10,818 nt of DNA from Acidobacteriaceae bacterium (GTDB taxonomy: Bacteria; Acidobacteriota; Terriglobia; Terriglobales; Acidobacteriaceae). Shown piece after piece: positions 1 through 5,637 of this stretch. The position numbers were made by a program, and so were the translations under genes. The DNA is taken from positions 9,047 through 19,864 of the forward strand of contig PLKY01000329.1 in assembly GCA_003140785.1 (NCBI GenBank), given 5' to 3'. Below the pieces are notes generated by a model, which was not told the origin of the DNA, searched no databases, and saw only the letters and a program-made list of their open reading frames with translations. Numbering within the stretch: position 1 is the first letter of the stretch; each line of letters opens with the position of its first letter.

Positions 1-767
1 ATACCTGCGCCTACCGCGATTCCGGCGATGACGTACGGCCATACCTTTCCCACGATGTCTCGCACCGCTTCCCGCCCCAGGTGGATTCGTTCAGGCCAGG
101 TCAGCTTCTCGTCTTCCAACGAGCCATCACCCATCTGGGCTTCGTAGACCAAAGGCTCGACGTAGCGCTCCATCTTCAGGCGGCCAATGGTCCAGCCGGC
201 GATCATGGCAATCAACAGGCCGGTGCCCGCATAAATACCCGCTACCCGCCATCCGAAGAGACCGAAGAGCAGCACCAGAGCGACTTCATTGATCATCGGA
301 GCCGCGATCAAAAAAGAGAAGGTGACGCCCAGCGGAACGCCTGTCGTCACAAAACCGATAAAGAGCGGCACTGCCGAACAGGAGCAAAAAGGTGTGACGA
401 CGCCGAGCAATGCTGCCAGCACATTGCCCACCGATTCGCGCGTCCCGGCAAGAATCGCCCGCGTGTGCTGCGGAGTGAAGAACGATCTCACAATTCCTAC
501 GCCGAAGACCACAAGTAGCAGCAGCATCAAAACTTTCGGCGTTTCGAAGACCATGAACTGGATCGCGGAGCCCAGGCGCGTTGCGGGGGAACAGTGCAGG
601 ACAGTGAACGCAAACCAGTCCGCTGCGGCGCTCAACCGGTGGTAGATCATCCACCACACCACGATCCCCGCTCCTATCAGAACAGAGCTGCGAAGTGCGG
701 ATTCCTGTGGTGTCTTCTTCTGCCTTCGATCCTTGACGTCGCTGGCATTGATTATCTGGATTGCCAT
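1..767 (-). CDS. ArsP/YraQ-family permease (DUF318), 3' end cut by the window edge
   Basis: This is the third gene of a minus-strand operon behind the ArsR-type repressor and the FmdE-domain gene. The frame opens with ATG at 767-765, preceded by AGAGG about 6 bases upstream, and stays open for 255 codons to the window edge. The protein is hydrophobic with several membrane segments (about residues 28-42, 76-94, 113-140, 145-170, 174-196, 242-255). The family signature TPFCSCSAVP lies at residues 125-134 (Cys128, Cys130), and APMINEVAL follows at 156-164. Both are typical of ArsP/YraQ permeases. Characterised ArsP proteins export trivalent organoarsenicals, and other members are linked to metal efflux. 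The loop at about 197-240 is charged and probably cytoplasmic. Family members usually exceed 300 residues, so the C-terminus is missing only because the window ends. The substrate cannot be read from the sequence; a soft, thiol-binding metal or metalloid is an inference from the Cys pair and the neighbouring ArsR. Confidence 0.88.
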   Translation of the reverse strand, partial: MAIQIINASDVKDRRQKKTPQESALRSSVLIGAGIVVWWMIYHRLSAAADWFAFTVLHCSPATRLGSAIQFMVFETPKVLMLLLLVVFGVGIVRSFFTPQHTRAILAGTRESVGNVLAALLGVVTPFCSCSAVPLFIGFVTTGVPLGVTFSFLIAAPMINEVALVLLFGLFGWRVAGIYAGTGLLIAMIAGWTIGRLKMERYVEPLVYEAQMGDGSLEDEKLTWPERIHLGREAVRDIVGKVWPYVIAGIAVGAG

Positions 768-821
768 GGTCTTACCTCTGCAAGAGGCCCCTGTACCGTA
801 TTGAAATTGTCCGGGACATCA

Positions 822-1649
822 TCATTTACTTTCCCCACTGGCATGGGCGCCGCTTCGCGGCGCATCGCGGTTGATCGTGTCACTTCGCGGCACTAGCGGG
901 TTTTGGCTATGGTCCGGGAAATGATAATCGGCGATACGTTCGAGCGTGATCGCCCGCTCCGGTCGCGTGTTCAGCAGCTTCCGGCTGGATTCATTGGCGT
1001 CTCGTTCAAAGCGGTCGATCTCCGCAGATGAAACAGCTTCGCCTCGCGCGCACCGGGCGCGGATGGACAGCTCCAGCGCCGCAAGAGCCGCAGGGTAAAT
1101 TCCCGCTCGCAGAAAAACTCGGACCGCGTTGCCGGTAGAGATGCGTTGCACAATGAAACCATCGCCCACAGAGCTATCCAGCATGAGCGTCCCTTGGTTG
1201 ATGCGTGCGCCCGTCATCCACGCACCTCCATCGGCCCAGCAGGGAGCATTCTTCGAGACGACCCTGACGTCCGTGCGGTCCACAACACCATCAGGAAACA
1301 GCATCTGCAACGCGGCGCTCAACTCCACCCACGCCGTCACCAGCCCATCGCAAAGATGACCGTGCATCCGCGCCATATCTTTCAGCGTGATCAGCTTGGG
1401 ATGGAGATTGCGCCTGCCCAGCGCGCTGTCGGTATCCAAAACCAAAAGTGGTTGAAGGTAGCGCGCCTGAGCCGCCCAAGCAGGATAAAAGTCTTCCTCC
1501 TGCACCCGCTGCTGCGCTAGCGAAGCCTGCCCAGCACTCAGGAAAAGGACCGCGAGCAGCACGGCAAAGCGGCGGTTATGCCAGCTTCTCGTCCGATCGT
1601 TCAGTGTGGATCTGCAATCGCGGTTCAACGCTTCTGCTTGCCCGGTCAT
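822..1649 (-). CDS. Exported FmdE-domain protein in an ArsR-controlled operon
   Basis: A 275-residue protein. I chose the ATG at 1649 because AAGGAG sits about 9 bases upstream and because it overlaps the stop of the arsR-like gene as ATGA, suggesting translational coupling; the frame itself is open further upstream. Residues 1-45 look like a long Sec signal peptide: a basic stretch with RR at 26-27, a hydrophobic core FAVLLAVLFLSAG at 28-40, and probable cleavage after ASLA (45). The FmdE-type core follows, with HGHLCDG at 96-102 (His96, His98, Cys100) and the downstream NAPCWADGGAWMTGAR stretch (Cys137); Cys200 is a further cysteine. The family (PF02663) is named after a protein of the formylmethanofuran dehydrogenase operon and binds metal through such residues. 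No C-terminal Cys-rich zinc ribbon is visible, and the tail ends DYHFPDH followed by a polar stretch. There is no sign of methanofuran genes. Its role is unknown; a periplasmic metal- or metalloid-binding partner of the permease is an inference. Confidence 0.85.
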   Translation of the reverse strand: MTGQAEALNRDCRSTLNDRTRSWHNRRFAVLLAVLFLSAGQASLAQQRVQEEDFYPAWAAQARYLQPLLVLDTDSALGRRNLHPKLITLKDMARMHGHLCDGLVTAWVELSAALQMLFPDGVVDRTDVRVVSKNAPCWADGGAWMTGARINQGTLMLDSSVGDGFIVQRISTGNAVRVFLRAGIYPAALAALELSIRARCARGEAVSSAEIDRFERDANESSRKLLNTRPERAITLERIADYHFPDHSQNPLVPRSDTINRDAPRSGAHASGESK

Positions 1650-1948
1650 CTCGTTCTCTCCTTCAGAACCTGTGTCGCGCAAGTGAAGAAGTTGCAGACA
1701 CAAGGCGTCAACAGCCGGTAATACACGGTGGTTCCCTCGCGTCTGTCCTCGACGATGCCGTGGGCGCGAAGCAATGCCAGGTGTTTCGAAACGGTCGACA
1801 GATCGCCACCGACAAGATCCCTTAGCACTCCGACTGAGCACTCCCCGCGGCTCAGCCGATCCACAATCATCAGGCGGGATTCATGGGCAAGGGCCTTGAG
1901 CATCTTTGCCTGCTTCGTAAATGGACTGCGTTTTTCCATGGTCCCCAA
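1646..1948 (-). CDS. ArsR/SmtB-family metalloregulatory repressor
   Basis: First gene of the minus-strand operon, a 100-residue winged-helix repressor of usual family length. The N-terminal segment KMLKALAHESRLMIVDRL (residues 16-32) and the recognition-helix region STVSKHLALLRAHGIVEDRR (51-70), followed by the wing TTVYYRL (73-79), are classical ArsR features. The usual metal site ELCVCDL in helix 3 is replaced by GECSVGVL, leaving one Cys (37). Three more lie in a C-terminal CVCNFFTC motif (Cys83, Cys85, Cys90), which is a plausible soft-metal or arsenite site in a shifted position. The start is uncertain: TTG at 1948 has AAGGA six bases upstream, whereas ATG at 1939 lacks a well-spaced ribosome site, so the TTG is kept. 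The 3' end overlaps the FmdE gene by four bases. It presumably represses its own operon until the inducer binds. Confidence 0.9.
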   Translation of the reverse strand: MGTMEKRSPFTKQAKMLKALAHESRLMIVDRLSRGECSVGVLRDLVGGDLSTVSKHLALLRAHGIVEDRREGTTVYYRLLTPCVCNFFTCATQVLKERTR

Positions 1949-1974
1949 ATAATTTCCTTATTGGCCAAGTTGCC

Positions 1975-1980
1975 ATATAA
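1975..1980 (-). promoter_or_regulatory. Possible -10 element of the arsR-fmdE-permease operon
   Basis: On the minus strand this reads TTATAT, 26 bases before the TTG start of the repressor gene. No good -35 hexamer stands 16-18 bases upstream; that position falls inside the GTGAC/GTCAC inverted repeat. A perfect TTGGCCAA palindrome (1961-1968) lies just downstream, near where transcription would start. Weak, judged by eye. Confidence 0.3.
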
Positions 1981-1995
1981 CGCCCATCGAATGCT

Positions 1996-2009
1996 GTGAC
2001 TGCTGTCAC
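1996..2009. promoter_or_regulatory. Inverted repeat GTGAC-N4-GTCAC, candidate operator
   Basis: GTGAC (1996-2000) and GTCAC (2005-2009) form a perfect 5-bp inverted repeat with a four-base centre, about 50 bp upstream of the repressor start and overlapping the expected -35 region. Autoregulated ArsR-type genes usually carry a dyad operator here, but this repeat is shorter than typical ArsR operators. The assignment is an inference. Confidence 0.3.
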
Positions 2010-2526
2010 GAGAGTGGGGTAGATCGCTTCGTCTTTCAGTTTCCGAACCTCACTCATGCCCCTGCGAGCGGGTCGTGCCTATCTCTGCCGCTGCAAAGCA
2101 GCAATCTCTTACTGCTTCCAACTTTGCCTTCTCGTTCTAAACAAAGTGAGCCGTGATAACTACAAATCCGCACTCTCTCTGAGCGGGCGCCAAAGAAATT
2201 AGGATGCCAGGACAATCGAACATTTGTTTTTCCTTCTTCAATAATGATCGATGCCGCCACTTCATCTATCTGGCGGGCAGTGACAAAGTTGGCACCGTCG
2301 GCGCAGCCTAGCGACCGCAACCGCGACAAGCCCACCGGAGTCTCAAAGCGGAACAGTTGATTGAAAAAAGTGAGCCCGATTCAGTTATTTGCGCTGACGC
2401 CTTTCACCTCTTCTGAACTCAACACCCCACGCCGAGTCGTTCCGGAGTCAAGCTCGGCAGTCTCACTCACGGCTGTGTTTACAGGGGTTTCAGAGGCATC
2501 GGACGAGGAAAACTCTCGACAAAACG
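2010..2526. other. Gene-poor stretch with no recognised gene
   Basis: No convincing gene in about 500 bases. Two weak open frames exist: a minus-strand frame at 2054-2335 (93 codons, GTG start) and a plus-strand frame at 2361-2564 (67 codons, TTG start) whose stop overlaps the ATG at 2561 as ATGA. Neither encodes a recognisable domain or has a clear ribosome site, and both may be chance frames or decayed remnants upstream of the broken recombinase. Confidence 0.4.
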
Positions 2527-2980
2527 ATGAACGGGCGCAAAGCCGGAAACACGGGCCGGGATGACAGCGACCGCAAGCACCTCACCGGACGTCGAACGGC
2601 TGATCGAGGCGACCAGAGGGAGCCGGAACGAGGCCCGCGACCGTTGTTTGTTGCTCCTGATGTTCCGGCATGGCTTACGCGTGTCGGAAGCCTGCCGGAT
2701 GAAACTCGACCAGGTGGACACCCAAAGCCGCGTGTTGCACGTCTCTCGGTTGAAGGGTGAGCTATCGACGACGCAGCCGTTACGAGGCGACGAGCTGCGG
2801 GCTGTCCGCCGCGCAAGGATGAAGCCGGCCGGCAAGACAATCAGGTCCCATTTGTCTCGTCTCGAGTCCGGTCGTCTCAGTCCTTCATTCTCCATGTTGT
2901 TTCGCGCAGCTCACGCGTTTGCTGTCGACCGAGTGATCCTTCGAATACTGATTTCCTGGAAACCTCCTCCGAATTCATGA
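2527..2980 (+). pseudogene. Remnant of a tyrosine recombinase/integrase, frameshifted and truncated
   Basis: The frame from ATG 2561 encodes DVERLIEATRGSRNEARDRC followed by LLLLMFRHGLRVSEAC, the start of the tyrosine-recombinase catalytic domain with the first catalytic Arg (in HGLRVSEA). A hairpin RLKGELSTTQPLRGDELRAV follows with the expected Lys. This pattern resembles short FimB-like recombinases. Just upstream, another frame (from 2527) reads DDSDRKHLT, which looks like the family's usual lead-in to xLTPxEVExLI, so a frameshift near 2585 is likely. After about 2815 the continuity is lost: the first frame gives RLSPSFSMLFRAA, while another frame gives PFVSSRVRSSQ, resembling the next family segment. 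The HxxR, second His/Trp and catalytic Tyr boxes are not found, so the protein cannot be an active recombinase. It lies on the 3' side of the tRNA-Arg gene. Confidence 0.72.
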
Positions 2981-3338
2981 TCTGAATGTGCCGGGTCTGG
3001 CACATCGCTCGTTCGTTTTCCGGCTGCGAGACCCTGAATCCGTGTCACTCTTATGCCCTGCGACGAAGCGCATTGAGGTTGGAGCGAAGAGGATGAACGG
3101 AAGGATCATCGGTCACGATCAACATCCACTCGATTGCAATTGCCTCGGTTGCCTTATACTGCGGCAAGATCCGTTCCTGAAAGCGTTCCTCAAGACGAAG
3201 AGTGTTCGAACGCAAACAGCAGGCTATCGCCGTTACATGTCTTTCGCGATTTGCACATATTTCGGCCGGGGGTTGCAGGCCAAAATTGAGGTTCGAAATG
3301 AAGGTAAGTACATGAAAAGGAAGGAAGTGCGGATTTAG
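2981..3338. other. Stretch without a recognised gene before tRNA-Arg
   Basis: Open frames of 116 codons (plus, 2988-3338) and 105 codons (minus, 3051-3368) cover this stretch, but neither has a recognisable domain. The minus one runs into the tRNA. I saw no copy of the tRNA-Arg 3' end that would mark an attachment repeat. On the minus strand, the DNA after the tRNA is T-rich (CTTCCTTCCTTTT) but has no hairpin. Confidence 0.4.
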
Positions 3339-3415
3339 TGGTAGGCGAGGCGGGGCTTGAACCCACAACCCCCGGCTTAGAAGGCCGGTGCTCTATCCAG
3401 TTGAGCTACTCGCCC
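3339..3415 (-). tRNA. tRNA-Arg(TCT)
   Basis: A complete cloverleaf folds on the minus strand. The acceptor GGGCGAG pairs with CTCGCCT (with a G-U at the 1-72 pair). The D arm is GCTC/GAGC. The anticodon stem CCGGC/GCCGG holds the loop CTTCTAA, giving anticodon TCT, which reads AGA. The variable loop has five bases, and the T arm is GTGGG-TTCAAGC-CCCGC. The discriminator is A, and CCA is encoded (3339-3341). It lies 8 bp downstream of the stop of a co-directional gene, and its 3' end faces the broken recombinase. Confidence 0.96.
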
Positions 3416-3423
3416 ATGCTTTT

Positions 3424-4008
3424 TTATTGTAGCGTCGATTGCGCGGGGCCGCGAGTAACTGTGGGCTCAATGGAATCTGCAAAAACAGCCAATACCGTTT
3501 CAAGCTGAGCGCGGGCGGCCTCGACCGTGGAGCCACAGGCCGCGAGGTAAGCCGTGATTCCAATTCCATCCTCCAAATCCGGCGTCCTTATTGCGCGGCG
3601 AATGACCAGATCGATGCGGCAGCAGCGCAACGGCGCGCTCTTGAGGCGGATACAAAGTGCCCTAGACCACGCAATCGCGTTGTCGGAATCGGACCAAAGC
3701 TCTGGATTACCAGGTACCAGGTCCATGTAGACGGCAATAGCGTGCGCCACCGATTCTTGCGGTGCGTCGAATTCGGGCGGATCTATCTCCGTGAGTCGCC
3801 AGACATCGCACTTCGAGGTGTAGAGCGAAGACTGCGCAGAATTGAGTCGAACCAATGCAGGAGCGAGTGCGGGAAGAAACAGAATTTCCCTCAATTCAAT
3901 TGCTTTCTCGGGGTTGTGTCGCAAATCAACGAAACCCGACCAGCATACATCGATGACGGGAGCGCTACCGCCGAGTTCGATCTCCCAGTCAGCTTCCACT
4001 GCGTGCAC
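3424..4008 (-). CDS. Conserved protein of unknown function downstream of the YheT-like hydrolase
   Basis: A 194-residue soluble protein without signal peptide or membrane segment. I do not recognise a named domain. Visible features are the N-terminal ADWEIELGGSAPVIDVCWSG, then FVDLR (residues about 26-30), a leucine/alanine-rich helix ALAPALVRLNSAQSS, the stretch TSKCDVW, a paired cysteine in PLRCCRIDLVIRRA, and a C-terminal helix rich in Ala and Glu. The composition is that of a real protein, and I believe similar proteins follow hydrolases in acidobacterial genomes, but that is recollection. The start is GTG at 4008, with GTG at 3999 as an alternative; both lie inside the 3' end of the hydrolase gene (stop at 3989), so the two genes overlap and are probably translated from one mRNA. 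The stop lies 8 bp before tRNA-Arg. Confidence 0.72.
   Translation of the reverse strand: MHAVEADWEIELGGSAPVIDVCWSGFVDLRHNPEKAIELREILFLPALAPALVRLNSAQSSLYTSKCDVWRLTEIDPPEFDAPQESVAHAIAVYMDLVPGNPELWSDSDNAIAWSRALCIRLKSAPLRCCRIDLVIRRAIRTPDLEDGIGITAYLAACGSTVEAARAQLETVLAVFADSIEPTVTRGPAQSTLQ
3426..3431 (-). promoter_or_regulatory. Putative -10 box (TACAAT) of tRNA-Arg
   Basis: TACAAT on the minus strand, 10 bp before the mature 5' end of the tRNA. It overlaps the last codons of the upstream gene (CTA CAA TAA). The sequence GCTACAAT also occurs before tRNA-His, and TACAAT before tRNA-Pro, which supports a promoter role. No clear -35 match is seen. Confidence 0.5.
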
Positions 4009-5044
4009 CGGACACGTGCAGCAGGTAGCGCGTCACAGTGGCCTCAGCCCAGTGGATTTCATTGCCGCGCTTGCCACAGAGATATGCGCAGTGGCCACCG
4101 TGCCGAGTCTCGACCAACGTGACGTTTGGATTCGCCAGAATCGCTGCCCTGGTCTCCGGCAACAGCCGGATGAAAGGATCGTCGAGAGCGTGCAGGATCA
4201 GCGTGGGGACCGCAATTCGATCGACGACGCGAGCGCTGGCAGCGCGGAAATAATAATCGTCCGCATTGCGAAAGCCGCAATGGCGAGCGACGATTTTGTC
4301 ATCGAACTGACGAACGGATCGTATCGAACCAAGTCCACGGGTATCGTAAATTTCTGGATGGAAAGCGGCCTTTCGCCGATAGCGCCGCTTGAGCCCACGG
4401 AGGAAATGCCATTCGTATCCGCGGTTGACCGGCTCATGGAGAGCATCAGAACCGGCAGCCAGGTCGACCGCGGGGCAGACTGCGGCAACGGCACAGAGCG
4501 GAGCGCGATTACCCCATTCGCCGGCCAACTTGAGCACAAGGTTGCCGCCCATCGAATAGCCGATGAGAGCCACTTGTCTCAAGTTGTAAGTTTTAGTGAA
4601 ATGCTCAACGACCGCTCCCACGTCTCCCGAGAGACCCGAGTGATACAACGTGGGCGTCAGGTGATCTGTGTCGCCGCAGTTGCGCATGTTCATCCGGATG
4701 ACGTTGCATCCCGCATCCCAGGTACGCGCAGCCAGGCCCTGTATGTATTGGGATTCGGACGATCCCTCAAGACCGTGAACCAGCACCACGGTCAATCGCG
4801 CAGCGCGCACTGCCTCGGGCTGCCACGAGCAATGACACAAGATGCGGCTCCCGTCGGAAGGGTCCACCTCCACCGTCTCTGCCTGAGAAGCGACGCGGAA
4901 AGCCGGACGCGGGAGGTAGTTACCCACAAGCGTCTGGAGGTGTCCGTTGCTCAGGCCGCGCCTGGGGACGAACGAATAAAGCCACTCGGGCGGCGGAGCA
5001 AGTGCGGTACTTTCTACTGTATTCTTGCTAATATCGATGATCAC
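3989..5044 (-). CDS. YheT-like alpha/beta hydrolase
   Basis: With the GTG start at 5044 the protein has 351 residues, close to the usual 320-350 of the YheT/UPF0017 group; the same frame is open to an ATG at 5194, but those 50 extra residues look non-conserved. The family hallmark NGHLQTL lies at residues 33-39, followed by the oxyanion-region VVLVHGLEGSSES (86-98). The nucleophile elbow is GYSMGGN with Ser164. The acid is in HALDDPF (Asp288 or 289), and the catalytic His is in HGGH (His318). All parts of the triad are present, so an active esterase/hydrolase is likely. The substrate is unknown: YheT relatives act on short-chain esters or lipids, but specificity cannot be read here. No signal peptide is seen, so it is probably cytoplasmic. 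It is followed by an overlapping small gene. No strong ribosome site is seen for either start. Confidence 0.9.
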   Translation of the reverse strand: MIIDISKNTVESTALAPPPEWLYSFVPRRGLSNGHLQTLVGNYLPRPAFRVASQAETVEVDPSDGSRILCHCSWQPEAVRAARLTVVLVHGLEGSSESQYIQGLAARTWDAGCNVIRMNMRNCGDTDHLTPTLYHSGLSGDVGAVVEHFTKTYNLRQVALIGYSMGGNLVLKLAGEWGNRAPLCAVAAVCPAVDLAAGSDALHEPVNRGYEWHFLRGLKRRYRRKAAFHPEIYDTRGLGSIRSVRQFDDKIVARHCGFRNADDYYFRAASARVVDRIAVPTLILHALDDPFIRLLPETRAAILANPNVTLVETRHGGHCAYLCGKRGNEIHWAEATVTRYLLHVSGARSGS

Positions 5045-5194
5045 GGAGACTCGGCTGTCTGGTGTTTTTGGCTGTCGGGTCCGTAGATACCTGGGGCGGC
5101 CAGCGTCGATCCGTTTGGACCACCTTTGCCGTCTGTAACTTACAGATTCTACGTTACCACATTTGCCATAAATGCCGTGATCCCAGTAGAACAT

Positions 5195-5637
5195 TGCACG
5201 CTGGACGCGTCATCAAAACCGCCGCCGACATCCACGCGATTGCATCGGCATTCATGAGCCAATCCGGCCTGCTTTCCACACTTTCACGCAAGCTAGGTTG
5301 CATCGGACGATTAGGCCTCTTGGGTAAATTTGTGTGCGCCAAGGATTCGCCGGCGATTGTGGGTATAGGGGAATGAACAAGGTTTACCTGAACGCTTCGC
5401 GGCGGGGTGCTTGTTTCAGGAGATGTTGGTTGCCACTCCGGGAGCTTTCAACGCACATGTTGCTGACGTTGTCCGATGAGTATCGGAAATGTCCCCGCAT
5501 TTGAGCGCAGAGGTTACGTCGGAGATAAATCTGCGAATCCTCGCAACTATCCTCGAGGCAAGGGTTCATCTAAGAAAGCATCCCCGTGCCTTCATCCCTT
5601 TTGGCGGCGTCGGCTTCCAGCACTGCGGAGGTCTCTT
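5195..5637. other. Intergenic region between the divergent hydrolase and DUF1800 genes
   Basis: About 440 bases separate the hydrolase gene (minus) from the DUF1800 gene (plus). Both promoters must lie here. Open frames on each strand (plus 5062-5376, minus 5384-5569) have no recognisable domain. The plus frame of the DUF1800 protein is also open back to 5476, but that part does not read like secreted protein. I saw no convincing promoter hexamer pair. Confidence 0.45.
5627..5631 (+). promoter_or_regulatory. Ribosome binding site that fixes the DUF1800 start
   Basis: GGAGG, six bases before the GTG at 5638. It favours this start over the in-frame ATG at 5476, because the GTG puts a lipoprotein signal at the N-terminus. 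Confidence 0.75.

Noticed and set aside
81..518. Plus-strand frame of 145 codons
   Set aside because: Antisense to the permease, polar repetitive composition, no domain.
286..657. Minus-strand frame of 123 codons inside the permease gene
   Set aside because: It overlaps the permease on the same strand in another frame; the permease frame carries the family signature TPFCSCSAVP.
3842..5086. Long plus-strand frame (414 codons)
   Set aside because: It lies antisense to the YheT-like hydrolase, whose full catalytic triad is in the minus frame; the plus frame has no recognisable domain.
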